64,000 nt of DNA from Neltuma alba (taxonomy: Eukaryota > Streptophyta > Magnoliopsida > Fabales > Fabaceae): NCBI RefSeq assembly GCF_004799145.2, contig NW_021637613.1:186001-250000 (forward strand), read 5' to 3'. Each line of letters starts with the position of its first letter. Positions within the stretch are counted from its first letter, which is position 1. Below, piece by piece: positions 1-12,591 of this stretch. The notes under the pieces are model-generated. The model saw nothing but the letters and a program-made list of their open reading frames with translations. It was not told the origin of the DNA and did no database searches. The position numbers and the translations under genes are program-made.

Positions 1-321
1 AGTGAAGAATTAGAGCATCTATCGTAACAGCAAAGGCACCAATGTTTGGGAAACTTGTTAATACATTTTATGATATATGATGGCAAACAGCCAAAAATTC
101 AAAGCAAATAAACCACAGAAAATATTAAAAAAATTGAGCACTACTTCATAATGCTAGCACAGACACATCAAGGTGTATTCCATTATATTGGTAATTTTGC
201 AATTAACTAAACGTGTTTCTATGATCTTATTGGTTTCTCAGAACTCTTTATAGCCTATGAATTTAATTATCGAGGTGTATTTTCAAATATTTAATGAAAT
301 AATGAACAAATGGATAAATAC

Positions 322-2860
322 CTCTCCATAACTGGTATAGCACCACTGCAAAAGAATTCCTCTTGTGCTTTCCTGATCCTGCACCAACTTCTCTAGCTCC
401 TGCTTCCGACTTTCATGTGTTTCTTGACTGTACTCAAAATCACGAATCTAAATGCAATGACAAATAGGAAGTCACTAAAAACCTTCAATTAACTTAAGAT
501 TCAATAAAGTACAACTTAGCATTAGGCGCCCCATGCACTCCTGGATTCAGAGTACCTTAATAAGTTCCACAGTGTAAACCCTAAAAACAATCTAAATTTT
601 CCAAAGATTAACAGATAGGCAAAAGTAAATGCAATTTATGCGCAGTACTTACTTGGAATCCTTTTTCACGTGCACTAGTTCTAAAATTGTCTGCAACACG
701 TGTAAAGAGTGTTACAGTATAAAGAGCATACTCATTATCCTCATACAACAACTTGGAAGACCTGGGCACCTAAAAAGAATAATGTAATCAGAATAACAAA
801 TACACCATAACCAAAAAAATGAATATAGCAGCTCAAAAAACGTGAAACACGTACAGAAATAATCAAAGTTTCAAAATATTATTGAACATTTTAGATAAAC
901 CACAGGCACCGTCCAGCTATCAAAGAGGACAAAATTCAAAATCACACAATACAACTATTTCCAGAAAGTAGCAGAAGAAATTTGACATTGTTAGTAAATA
1001 CGGTAACCTTACCACATAGTTTGTCAATGTTTCATAGCTTGAGAGCCAGTCCTTTTGAGAATACTTGGGAACAATTGCAAGTAGGGTAGTTAAATGTTCT
1101 GATGTTACAATATCCTCAGGTTTTACCAGGTTGGAAAGATCACGGACAGCTAAGCTGAAATAAACAGAAGTTTGTCAGCTAAGATAAAAATAAAATTGCA
1201 GAATTTAAAGCTATGATCAGTATTGAACAACATCTACACCTTCCAGTTTGCTTTCGGTTGATAGCATTTAGTTGACTGCGGATATTGTTATACTCAGCAA
1301 CGCGAACCTACCAGATGGCAGTTGTAAGGCCCAAACAATCAATTCAATGTACATTTTAATTTATATGCATGACAGAAGGGGGAAAAATGCTAACTGTTTT
1401 AGCCTCTCACACCTTTCTAAAAATCATTTTGGCTATCTTTAAATAATAAAATTATAAATTTCTTGTAATAATGATCGATTCCAGTTCAATTGCTGGTCTT
1501 ACGGTTGAACAAATTAATTGGTGAGTTAATAGCCTTTATTATACTTCCCCATCTGAAACAGGTTTTAAATCACTACCAAACTGCAGGTACGGCAGGCCCT
1601 TCAGGTCACTTCTTCCTTACTGAGCATATGCAAGAAAAGGAAAGGATAAACGGCTAAGACAAAGACAGACCCGAGAAATTGATGTCAAAGCAGATAAGGA
1701 TGCATAAGTAGATATTTTATTGTTCCTCTAACATGTAAGTACCCTCATTCCAAACTAGCCCTTCCAAGAAAATACCAAAGAACAAAAAAAGACGGCCGCA
1801 TTCCGAAGTACCAACTCTGACTCGCAAGCAGCAATTGATAACTAAATCAACCCAGAAAAGCCGCATACAAAGAGGCACTCAGCATCGCTCAGCTAGCAGT
1901 TAGCCAATAAGAAAAGCTAGACAGCTTAGAACTGTCATAAGTGAGTGATTTAGAACTGGAGAGACTAAAAGCAGCACATACAAATTATGAGCTACAATAG
2001 TGAATTGTCCTGAACTATAAGACAACTGTAACTAAAGTGCGGAGAAAATATAAAAACCTTCAGATCATCCTCAATCTTGGCCACTTGACCCTGAATACCA
2101 TCCACAATCTCCTTCAACGGTGACATAGTCGGGTACTTCGCTTCATCCCAAACAAACCTGGAACCATCAAAATAACAGCTTCAGCACTCAACAAAAATAC
2201 AACCGAAACAAGGACAGGCTAAATATTCAATGATCAAGTTGATCAATCAATAGACCTGGTCAAGTATGAATCGACTGGCACCCCGTCAACCGTCAGCCCG
2301 CTGCTCACAACGCCCGAAACTTTCTCCAATTCCTCAATCTGTCGCCTGATCTTGTGTGACACTCCTTCCATGAAACTGTTTGCCTGCAAACAATTTCAGC
2401 CTTGCATTTTTCAATCCACAAAACACAAATCGGCAAAGAACAATGAATCAAAGAAATCACACAATCCATATAGAAGCACCGAAACAGGTAAAGACAAAAA
2501 ACTCGCATCTGAAATCATAAACGCGATCAACCATAGATCTACAAATAGTATAACAGGTTTGTAAACAACGTTAAGCTCAGAAATGTAGGAAATTCACCTT
2601 CACAAGATCATCGCTGAGAGAAAGAAGAGAATCTAGGGTTCCAACCCGGAGATTAGGTATGTCGAACTGCAATTGTAGAATTAAGCAGAGTTAAAGGAGA
2701 TTAAGCACTGTGAGGGCAGATCTTGAGAAAGAGAATAATAGAGTACTCTGTAAAGAGGGGTATCGAAGGAATGCTTGGAGATTTGCTCCTGCAATTGAGC
2801 CCAGAGAGCAGATGCCGAATTTTGAACGGGGAGAGAGACTACCCAGTATCTGGTCGCCAT
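322..2860 (-). CDS. VHA-C: V-type proton ATPase subunit C (3' end outside window)
   Basis: Subunit C links the peripheral stalks of the V1 and V0 sectors of the vacuolar/endomembrane proton pump; the Arabidopsis orthologue is DET3. Eight exons are visible: 2747-2860, 2598-2666, 2256-2383, 2058-2157, 1240-1307, 1013-1154, 653-769 and 322-447. All have GT/AG borders and continuous phase, giving 288 codons. The ATG at 2858-2860 opens with MATRYWVVSLPVQ, the family N terminus. Further family blocks are FDIPNLRVGTLDSLL, DSYLTRFVWDEAKYPTMSP, VKPEDIVTSEHL and the run ending LLQWCYTSYGE. The last quarter of the protein (about 85 residues in DET3) lies beyond base 1. The reading frame is intact throughout. 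The identification rests on near-continuous recall of the DET3 family sequence and is firm. Confidence 0.95.
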
Positions 2861-3316
2861 TGTAGCTCTGGGTCGGACCTCCGATCACAGAGGAAAGGGG
2901 AGAGGGAATGGGAGAGACTGAACAGGCCGTTGGTCTAGTAGGCCGAGAGTTGGAAACTGTGATCGTTTTGTGCCATGCCCCCACTGCCCCCAGTGTTATA
3001 GTTCCCAAACAAGCGGTTAGAAGCTCCTTTGCACCATTTCAACGGATTGGTTTTACCCCCAAAAACAAATCATAAAATTTGCAGAGAAATTTAATTTTTT
3101 ATTGTTATGATCTCCGGCAGCTGCTTCATCCGTCTTCGAGTATGAGCAACTTTTTCGGCCAAAAAAAGTGTAACCAAATTTTAATTAATCGACTCAGTTT
3201 GAAAAAAATAGTTTAGTTTAATAATTGTCTCAAATTAAAAATTTTGAACTAGAATACACTTGTGATTAATGTTTAATTTTCTTCTCTAAAAAGGTGTTTG
3301 GTTTAATTTAAAAATA

Positions 3317-3945
3317 GGGATAATTATTTGCAAGTCCTTATAGTTTCAACCAATTTTGAATCAGGTCCCTATAATTTTTTTTCTTTTTATCAAGTCCTTA
3401 TATTTTCATCTGTTTTTAATTAGGTCCTTGCATTTATTTTTCTTTTTATCAAGTCCTTATAAAATCACCTTATTTTTAAGTAAGTCCCTGAATTTTTTAT
3501 TCTTTATTTTATAAATTCTAGTAGTACTATTCTATAAACATAAAATAGTATATATTATGTAATATTAGTTTATAAACAATAATATTCTAAAAATAATGAA
3601 TTATTATAATAATTTTATTTTTTTAGCAAAAAAATAATTGTTTTAAAAAAAATTTCCTAAATTAATTAATTATATTATTTATCTTTTATTATAATTATTA
3701 ATATTTTATACTTCAGTATTAATTTATTTAATTAAGTTTATATTTAATTAATAAATAAAAATTAAAACTAGATGGACCTGATTAAAATTTTAGTGAAATT
3801 ATAAGGATTTAATAAAAAGAAAAATAAATGCGAGGACCTAATTAAAAATAGATGAAAGTATAAGGACCTGATAAAAAGAAAAAAAACTATAAGGACTTAA
3901 TTCAAAATTGGTTGAAACTATAAGGACTTGCAGATTAATTAACCC
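3317..3945. mobile_element. Mutator-like MITE (TIR-MULE) with 9-bp target duplication
   Basis: This is a 629 bp non-coding element. Its terminal inverted repeats extend about 150 bp and are roughly 90% identical by eye. They start GGGATAATTA on the left and GGGTTAATTA on the right strand, and contain repeated AAGTCCTTATA and TTAGGTCC blocks. The flanks carry a perfect 9-bp direct repeat, TTAAAAATA, at 3308-3316 and 3946-3954. Long inverted repeats plus a 9-bp duplication are typical of the Mutator superfamily. No transposase ORF is present, so it is non-autonomous. The perfect duplication suggests a fairly recent insertion. Confidence 0.85.
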
Positions 3946-3954
3946 TTAAAAATA

Positions 3955-4885
3955 TTTATAAAAAGTGCTTTCATATAAATCGAGACAAAGTTTCACTCAC
4001 ATAGTTATTTTGTATACTATTAACTTATTTTTAAAATTATGATTTAATTTCTACTCAAATACCTTCTAGTTTAACGATGCTCATTTAATAAAGAGTAGTT
4101 AATGAGGGATAATTTTGGAAAGACATTTTAAATGCATCTTAAATTGTGTTGGCTTGTAAAAAATACAGGAAACCATATGCCATAAAATAAATATCACATT
4201 ATGGGGCAAAACAAGGAGTATCATATTATGTGAGTCGAGTCCGGGATCTTACAAGCTGGACTGATTTAAATAGTTGAATATGCCATAAAATAAAAATATC
4301 TATCCAATAATATATGATAAACTCTTATTGATGATTAGAATAAAATTATACAGCTGTACATTATCCAAAATCTGTAAAAATAACTTTTGGTATCACAATA
4401 TTAATTTGACTCGCAATAAATTGTATATTCCATATCAACACCGACATTGATAGATTAATATTGACATTAAAATTCATCAACTTCGATTAAGAGAAAAATT
4501 ATCAACTGAAACTACATTTTTCTTTTGAGTTTTACAGACCGTCCCTTTTTCTAAAAAAGAAGAGGATCAAAGCACTAAATACTTCGTTCTGCCATCTTGG
4601 TAAGCAAATTTAACAGATTATGGTATGAGGCCCCCTTCAAAGGATGGACTGAATGACATCCTAGTGGATGCATGACGAAGACAAACTGACGCACGGCAAA
4701 CTTTTACACAAGGAAGATCAGAGGTGAGGCGCAATATCTTTAAATAATTTTGGATAAAAAGATTATTTTTCCCTGCTGATTTATAACTGAGTTACATTGC
4801 GTGCATCCTTAGGGGATTACATATTAAAAATTAAAAATTAATTTAAAAAAGGTGCATAAACATGACGTGATTGACACACCATTTT

Positions 4886-4916
<31 letters not shown>

Positions 4917-5500
4917 AAATACTTAGGTCAAGTTACTTATATCTATTAGGTTAAATTCTCCAATAACATATGACCAAATATTTCATATTTTTTTAATATA
5001 GGTTTATAATTAAATGATATTAAATGCTAATATTTCAAAAATAGAACACATTGACTATGAATGATCAAGGCACTTGACATAACAGATATAAGGAAGTTTA
5101 CCTTAACATAATGGATATGAGGAAGTTTACCTAGGTATTGTCCTATATGAAATTCCATTCTCCCAAGTGATCCCTCATACACAGGTTCGAGTTTCCAATG
5201 AATAAGCACAAGACGTAGGGAATTTACACCTGCGACTATACAAATAATCTCACGACCCGACTGAGAGATGGATAGATATCCCTCCAACAAAACAGATTCC
5301 CTTGCGCCTGAGAATAAAACTCGTGTTCTGCTGCTCCATCCAAGTCCAACCCTTCTGCAATGGCAGGAGAATTAAATACAAGCGCAGTGCATACCAGCAG
5401 ATTTAAAACTTACATGACAAACGGAAACGAAAGCGCCCTAAATGGCTCTTCACTTACTTCAGCTTCCACTCCTATTTTAGCTCGTAAGTAATAACGTCAC
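3955..5500. other. Intergenic spacer between VHA-C and LCB2
   Basis: This AT-rich spacer has no coding signal. It holds a (TA)n stretch near 4898-4916. It also holds a direct duplication of about 30 bp around 5065-5132, in which two copies share ATA-GGAAGTTTACCT. A tRNA box-B-like GGTTCGAGTTTCC at 5183-5195 has no convincing box A. The right end is the LCB2 3' flank. Confidence 0.5.
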
Positions 5501-8500
5501 TTAGTCAGCCTTCTTATCTTTATTCTCTCTCCGCTGCTCAGTTGGTTCAGCAGGAAAGTATTTTATCCCCACTAGATCACCAACTCTACTGATAACCTAT
5601 CAAGAAATGGAACAAAATCAGAAAGTTAGAACAATAGACATATAGCGGAAGAAACAAAATTTTGCATGATGCATAAGGCACCAACTAAAACGATAAAAAA
5701 CGTATTGTAACCTTCTTGGTAGAACAGGATATCTTCATATTTTCATCTAAAAGCAAAGACACTGCTCATCATAAAATGAACTTGATAGTACTTCCCACGA
5801 CAGATACCTCCACAGACAATTAAGTGATGCATGCGGAGTAAATGTTACCACTGGAATGAGAAACTAAGCATATACCTCCAAAGCTTTAATAAGGTCTTCC
5901 CTTGAATGAGAAGCAGATATGCATATGCGGGCTCTTGCTAACAGTAGGGGGGTTGCTGGAAATGCCACTGTCACAATGGCAACCTGAAACGTCAACAAAT
6001 TCAGCAACAGCAGGCATTTAAAAATAATAATAATCATAATAATAATAATAAATAATAATAAGATGTATATTGCTGCTTATGAAATAGATTAAACATGAAT
6101 GGGGCACAAATTCTCACATTCTGCTTGAGGCACTCCCTTGAAAAGGCAGGGATTTTGGCTGGGTTGTAAAGCATAATTGGCATTACTGGAGAATCATTAT
6201 CCCCAAGAACCTCAAATCCCATCTTTTGAAGTTCTGACCTGAAGAAATTGCTGTTCTCACGAATTTGCGCAAGTTTCTTGGCACCTATATTAGAAGAAGA
6301 AGCTTCAGGATAAAATAACAAAGCAGACAGGTGACGAAATAACAGGACAAGTGCCCATTAAACCTCTGTAGGAGCCATCCTCTCCAAGAATGACTTTGAT
6401 GGCAGATATTATTTGTTGTGCGGCTGGGGGTGAAATTGAAGTTGCATATAGATGAGCAGGGCAAGTGTACTTCAAGTATTGGATAAGTTCCTGACCAGAG
6501 TTCCAAAATCTCATATTAAGAATTACACTTCAATTTTTGGCCAAAAAAGAATTACACTTCAATTCTAAGATTTAAAATACTTTATAAAAACAATCAAAAG
6601 ATTCAGTGCACTGCGATGAAGATTGCCAGAAAGCAATATGAAACATTAGCAGCGTAAAACAAATAGTCTTCTACACGTAAAATCCAACATCACTCTAACC
6701 CCCACATATAAAGATGATAAGTGTTCTATAAGCAACTTCATCATCAATACTAAAAGACTTCAGTTGCATGAATCTAACACTCTGAAGTGCCCTCCCACTC
6801 CAAAACCCTTGTCTTCTATATGCTATTTCATATTTCTCTTCAGATATAATCAAAGCATTCTGCGACCAAACAAAAATGACACAGCTGGTTTACTTGAAAA
6901 AAGTTATAGTCCATGAGATAAAATTTTCAGAAAACCTCTTAGTCTTCTAGAGATTATTTATGTCAAATGATTTAGGGCGACATTTTTAAGTGTACAAACC
7001 TTTGATCCTGCAATGTAACCCCCGCATGATCCAAAGGATTTGGTGAATGTCCCCATCATGATGTCCACATCAGCAGTATCCACACCTAAGAGCTCACAAA
7101 CACCTCTGCCTGTCTTGCCCACTGCTCCGATGCTGTGTGCCTCATCCAAATATGTATATGCCTATAAAGTAACCAAAAGATGAAGAAAGTAAAAGGAATT
7201 ACGCAAGTGAAATCCCAACAAAAGTTTATGATAAAAACCTCCCCTCACCCAACCCCAAAATAAAACAAAAAGAAAAACATAATAACAGGATTTCTTCCCA
7301 AGAAAGGAAACTGGCAAAAACAATAGTTCATATAAAAATTTACACAGATAAAAAGCTTATCCCTGAACCCAGATTCTTATCCCGCGTCCATGATTCCCTC
7401 ATTTTAGATAATGTCTGCTCAAACGTTTAAGGTTTAAATGCAGTACGCATTTTACAGCCCCAATAATTTTCATGGACACAGAGCAATTATAACAGCTTAT
7501 ATTTTAGCATATACTGCAAGCCTTGTACCCATGTAGTGTTATGACAGATTAAGCATTTTTAATGTGAAATTGCACAACACCGACCAACTCCCTCCTCTAA
7601 TGTGAAAAAGCATGTGAAAAACAAATGCAAAAGGATGACAAAATTGCACAATAGATCAGAACTACTGCATCAACCAACCTTGTATTTTTTGCATATTGCC
7701 ATGATCTCTGGAAGTTTACAAAGTTCCCCTTCCATGCTGTAAATCCCTTCCACAATGACAACTATCTTTTTCCATGGCCTATGGGTCCTTGGCTGTCCCT
7801 CCGCAATTTGTTCTCTTAAAACCTCTTCAAGATGAGATGGTACTACAGCAAAGAAAGTCAAGGAGAGTGAGACCGAAACATTAACAAAGAAACAGGAGCG
7901 TGAATAGGAAAAAAAAAGCAACGCAGAATCCAAACCCACACCAAGCACTTCCAAAGAAAACCTTTTATGTTCATAGATACAGGCTAACTTTAGTCTTTTC
8001 TTTTTGAGAAATGGTGGGAGACGGGGATCAACCTAAAGAAACTTGAGTCTTATATTCTTTCTACAACATGAACCACGTCACCATGTAAAACCCAAATAAC
8101 CAAGTTTTATTATAATCCAGAGAAGATGATATAAAACAGAACGGCAGCCACAATTATAAATCCATATCCATGGAACTGAAGCCACTATAATTTCCTATCA
8201 AAAGGAGAGAGATGCTAATAGCCAACAAACTTCGCATCCAGAAACCAAAAACGAAACAAAGCTACTCACTGTTGTGTTGAAATACACGAATAGTAGCGCC
8301 AGATCCTCGCGCACCATTGACAATAGAGTTGTGGTTCAATGAATCACTGATGATTAAACTTCCCTGTAAAATGTAGATATACTAATCAACAATTATAATG
8401 GATATCCTTAAAGTGCCAACAAGATACCCTCACTGAACATTTTACAGACCTTCCCCACCAGGACCGGAAGAATGGCTGAATTTGTCACATAGCCCATACC

Positions 8501-9683
8501 AAAAACCAGAGCTGCTGGCTTTCCAACAAATTTTGCAACACATTCCTCCAGTTCATTGTGTAGTGCAGTTGTGCCTATAAGAGAAACCACAATTGAGGAG
8601 ACCTGATTGAATATATGCATGGATAAGCAAAAAAGGACGTTGATTGGTGGCCAATCATGAACTAATATGCTTACCCCCATCAACACGACTGCTGCAAGTA
8701 CTCGGAGAATACTTCTCCAGTGACTCAACTACCCGGGGTGTGCAGTATTCATCTGCTGCAGCAAAACCAAGATAATTGTATGATCCCAAATTGAGGCATC
8801 TGCTTAGCTTTTCTGTTCTTCTGCATTTGGACAAATGAAAAGATTTTTAGTAAGTGCATTCTGATGCCGTAGCTCTGAGGAAACAAATTGAAGGAGCAAA
8901 AATTAAGATATCCAAAAATAATAATAGGCCCGAAATTATAATAAGAATTATACTTCAGCGTCTTGTTATTATCATTTGAATAACGTTCAACAACATCAAA
9001 CCAAGCATCAGGAGCACTTGCTATTGGTCTCCCAAAGCAGTCCTGTCAAAAGAGATGAAAATTTTTTTATTAGACAGATAGTTAAATAAAGGCTACCCAC
9101 AAACTTGCAGTTTATATGCATTTACTAGTTATATAGCAATTACTGAGGGTTCCAAACATTAGTTCACCTACTGACGAGTCTATTTGTAATATTACTCCCT
9201 AAACAGCGCTCAGTCAACTTCAAGCCGTAATGTATCACCTCGAACATGAATTCAACAATTCAAAGAATAGAAGATGAGGCCATAACGGCATCTGTTTATA
9301 TTCCAATGTAGCATTAACGCCGCGAAGTATTTTAGTATTAAGATGAAAGGGTAGAGTTGAGAATTAATCAAAGAAAACAGGAAAAAAAGAAATGAAAAGA
9401 AGAGAGAGTGAAATACCTGAATACGGAGATATAACCGACGAATATAGAAATCTTCGAGTCCTAGGCAGATCGGGGCGTAACCCTGCGTTGCAGAAATAAC
9501 GCATCGGTAAAAGCATGCTCGTAAAAATTATGAGAAAATATGAAGAATGCGCCAGACCTGGAGGTTGTTAGAGCTGAACCAATCCATGAGTTTCCGACCG
9601 AAATCTCTCAATTGGCCGAAGGCAAAGAGCAAGCCATAACTAAAGTAAGTAGTTAATGCAGTCAAATACGGAATTGCAATCAT
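5501..9683 (-). CDS. LCB2: Serine palmitoyltransferase, long-chain base subunit 2
   Basis: This is the PLP-binding catalytic subunit of the ER enzyme that condenses serine with palmitoyl-CoA, the first step of sphingolipid synthesis. It works as a heterodimer with LCB1. Twelve exons: 9558-9683, 9417-9482, 8954-9042, 8675-8820, 8450-8574, 8270-8363, 7679-7842, 7000-7161, 6364-6490, 6118-6284, 5876-5983 and 5501-5596. They sum to 1470 nt, or 489 residues, the usual plant LCB2 length, with every phase consistent. The N terminus MIAIPYLTALTTYFSYG includes the membrane segment. The PLP-lysine motif GTFTKSFGSCGGY places the Schiff-base lysine at residue 311. Other family blocks are LDEAHSIGAVGKTGRG and DNDSPVMPIMLYNPAKIPAF. 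A micro-insertion lies in the intron at 6491-6999. The gene is intact. Confidence 0.97.
6519..6564 (-). repeat. Micro-insertion: TTTGGCCAAAAA between 17-bp direct repeats
   Basis: The 17-mer AGAATTACACTTCAATT occurs at 6519-6535 and 6548-6564, separated only by 12 nt with a GGCC core followed by As. It lies in an LCB2 intron, just upstream (in transcript order) of the acceptor of exon 6364-6490. The arrangement matches a target-site duplication around an extremely short retroposed tail. The core is palindromic, so orientation cannot be assigned; the strand given is that of the host gene. See the family finding for the other copies. Confidence 0.7.
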
Positions 9684-10090
9684 CTTGAGGCTCGATAACA
9701 GACAAAACAAAAGGTTGGAAGAACATGAAAGAATCGGATCAGGTTTCCAAAAAATTGGATAGGAGAAGAGAGTTTAGGCTTCCATGGAAGGAGCCGGTTG
9801 CTGGCCGGCGACGAGAAAACAGAATCCGAGACTCAGTGGGCCGTTGGAGAAGAAGAATGGGAAGAGAAAAAGAGAGGCAACGACAAGGAATGATGGGAAT
9901 GAAGAATTGGGAATGGTCACCGGATGGGGCGGCTGCGTTCGGACTCTTCTGAATCCAAAACCAACTCCAAATGACCAGCTCACACTTGGCGCCTGACGGA
10001 ATGCGATCCTCCTTGCCAAAGATTACATTCAGAAATTGTAAACGTAAATCCCATGTTTCCAAAAAATTTATTAGTTTTTTTTTCCTTATA

Positions 10091-10348
10091 CTCCCCCGGT
10101 CCTAATTATAAAATCCAATTGACTTATTTGAGGAGATTAAAGAAGTAAGTTAAATTGGTTATTTATAATAAATAAATGTTGTCATTTCTAAAATATCCTT
10201 ACTAATTAAGTATATTGGCTAAAACTATCATTATTAGAAGGATTATCTTGGAAAAAAATGCATAAATATAAGAGACAAAATGGATTTGGTCTTATAATTA
10301 GGACCAAATAAAAAGTCAAATTGGGTCTTATAATAAGGACCGGAGGAG
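10091..10348 (+). mobile_element. Stowaway-like MITE, family A copy 1
   Basis: This 258 bp element is flanked by TA. The left terminus is CTCCCCCGGTCCTAATTATA; the right one reads CTCCTCCGGTCCTTATTATA on the other strand. TA target duplication and CTCC(C/T)CCGGTCC ends are typical of Tc1/mariner-related Stowaway MITEs. A second internal copy of the terminal motif occurs near 10290-10320. Similar but inverted to the element at 10624-10882. Confidence 0.8.
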
Positions 10349-10352
10349 TATA

Positions 10353-10616
10353 TGACTTTTGTTTTACTTTTACTTTGATTTTAAATAGAAGATTTCAATT
10401 CATTTTATCTCTTATATTTTTTTAAGATAATCCTTCTAATAATAATAGTTTTAACAAATATATTTGATTAGTAAAGATATTTTAAAAAATATAACATATA
10501 TTTATAACAAATAACTAACAACACATATTTATAACAAATAACTAATTTAACTTATTTTTTTAATTTACTCAAATTAGTCAACTAGCTCTTATATTTATGA
10601 TGGGGATAGTACTTTT
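10353..10616 (-). mobile_element. Degenerate family A MITE (copy 2)
   Basis: The interior matches copy 3 in orientation, with shared blocks such as TTTATCTCTTATATTT and AAGATAATCCTTCTAATAAT. The ends are eroded and there is a local duplication of TTATAACAAATAACTAA. It sits exactly between copies 1 and 3, so it is probably an older insertion into or beside which the others landed. The limits are approximate. Confidence 0.6.
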
Positions 10617-10623
10617 GGATATA

Positions 10624-10882
10624 CTCCTCCGGTCCTAATTATAAGACCCCATTTGATTTTTCATTTGGTCCTAATTATAAGACCCCAATCCATTTTGTCT
10701 CTTATATTTATGCATTTTTTTCCAAGATAATCCTTCTAATAATGATAGTTTTAGCCAATATACTTAATTAGCAAGGATATTTTAGGAATGACAACACTTA
10801 TTTATTATAAATAACCAATTTAACTTGCTTCCTTAATCTCCTCAAATAAGTCAATTGGGTCTTATAATTAGGACCGGAGGAG
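10624..10882 (-). mobile_element. Stowaway-like MITE, family A copy 3 (inverted)
   Basis: This 259 bp element is flanked by TA at 10622-10623 and 10883-10884. Its ends are CTCCTCCGGTCCTAATTATA and, at the right end, the inverse of the same motif. The interior is the reverse complement of copy 1 with few differences, so copies 1 and 3 could pair as a hairpin with arms of about 255 nt. Confidence 0.82.
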
Positions 10883-11474
10883 TATTTTTTATTGGACTTT
10901 GACTTATCCTTAATGTCACGTGTTTTTTTTATATAAAAAAAATATTTGAGTGTATTGGGTTAGCAGTTCTCTCTCAGATCACCCTAACAAAACTTTTATA
11001 TTAGTAACGTGATTCAAACATATAAATTATGAGTTAATTCTTTAGACTAACTCTTTTATTAATACATCATGTGTTTTTTTAACCGAAAGAATACAACGTG
11101 CTTTAATTTTGAGGCCCTTCTTGGGATTATGGAATTGGTGTTGAAAAAAATTGAAATTAAAAATTAGTACAATGGAAATAAAATTAAGTCCAAATATTTT
11201 AAATTCAATATGTATATTTAACGGGACTAACGCTCAGATCTCATTCAAGCAACTGCACCCTGATCCAAATTTGTCACCACGTTTGAATATCTTGTTAATG
11301 TCAACTCTCTCTTTCTCATCCTCTCCCCGCCACCCCCCGGTTTGGTGAGATGGAAAGTTCCGAAGGATTTAGGAAACGGGGTAGAAAAAAACCCGAACGA
11401 AATCGGAAAAATGACCCAAGGAGTTGACAAGGCAATTACAGCAAGCTACGAAATTAATAAAATAAAACAGAATT

Positions 11475-11976
11475 AAGGGTGAACAAAACTAAATCGAACT
11501 GAATTTAATTTCAATTTTTTGATTCGATTATATATTCAGTTTTTATTTTTTAATAATTTATTTTTGGTGTTCAATTCAGTTAATAGAAAAAAAATTCGGT
11601 TGTAACCAAAAAATCGAAATAAATATATTATTTATGTTGAATAAATATTATTATAATAGATATATGTGTGAATATATGTAAACTCTTTAAACATATTTAT
11701 ATTCGATAAATATGATTATAATAAATCACATTGAATAATGAAATATTTAATAATTTATTATTTTAATTGTGTTTTATTGTTATTTAAATTTAAAATCACT
11801 TTTCATATTTATATATTCCTGTTAATCGGTTAATCGAACTAAAATATTTTGATTAATTCAATTTCGGTTAATTTGATTAATCGGTTTTGGTTTGGTGTTT
11901 AAAATTCACTCTATTCGATTATTCGATTAATTCAATTATCACCAAAAACCGAATAAAAAAACGAATGCTTATCCCT
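11475..11976. mobile_element. Putative AT-rich MITE with AGGG(T/A) ends
   Basis: The block runs from AGGGTGAACAAAACTAAATC to an end whose reverse complement starts AGGGATAAGCATTCG. It is full of TCGGTTAAT-type direct and inverted motifs (for example near 11825-11895 and 11905-11955). The resemblance of the ends and the foldback interior suggest a TIR element, perhaps hAT-like. No clear target duplication was found and the limits are approximate. Confidence 0.45.
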
Positions 11977-12015
11977 AAACAGAACTATCCGTTCATGGCA
12001 AAAATAAAACGCATT

Positions 12016-12463
12016 CCCCATGTATTTACATGAACTATGGGATGGTAACTCGGGAAGTTGTCACAAAATTACTACTAGTATTTTTTTTCAATATTTATAT
12101 GTTTTCCTTTTTTTATAAAAGACAATTTAATTTCACATAAAAGGAATGCATAAAAAGATCAATAGAACATCTAATACTTGAAAAAAAAAACGCAGAACAA
12201 CAATCAACAAAACCAAAAATTAATAGAAGAAAATTACTTCCCCGTGTGTTTACATGAACCACGAGATGGTGACTCAGGAAGTTGTCACAAAATTACAACT
12301 AGTATTTGTTTCAACCTTTATATGTTTTGCTTTTTTTATAAAAGACAATTTAATTCACATAAAAGGAATGCGTAAAAAGATCAACAGAACATCTAAAACT
12401 TGAAAAAAAAAAACATGCAGAACAACAATCAACAAAACCAAAAACTAATAGAAGAACACATAA
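12016..12463. repeat. Tandem duplication, unit of about 224 bp
   Basis: Two adjacent copies (12016-12239 and 12240-12463) share GTTGTCACAAAATTAC, TATAAAAGACAATTTAATT and GAACAACAATCAACAAAACC at constant spacing. The second copy diverges over its last few bases. Identity by eye is roughly 90%. No ORF of note crosses it. It lies about 0.9 kb upstream of the CHZ-like gene. Confidence 0.85.
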
Positions 12464-12549
12464 AAATACGATATAATTCAAAGAGATTAGCACTTTGAAT
12501 ACTGGCCAAAGTTTTAAGTCTTGTCTTACGTCAACTACAACGCCGTCAA

Positions 12550-12591
12550 AGTAGACACTATTTCAAGTCCCAAAAAAATAGTAGATACTAT
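12550..12591 (+). repeat. Micro-insertion with A-run between 12-bp repeats
   Basis: AGTAGACACTAT (12550-12561) and AGTAGATACTAT (12580-12591) flank an 18-nt insert ending CCCAAAAAAAT. One mismatch separates the repeats. The structure matches the other short A-tailed insertions, although the pre-A sequence is GTCCC rather than GGCC. Confidence 0.5.

Noticed and set aside
3150..3170. CGGCCAAAAAAAG, resembling the micro-insertion core
   Set aside because: No flanking direct repeat could be found. The same applies to 46591-46604 and, with only an imperfect repeat, 59362-59400.
5183..5195. tRNA-like box B GGTTCGAGTTTCC
   Set aside because: No box A at the right distance and no cloverleaf could be drawn.
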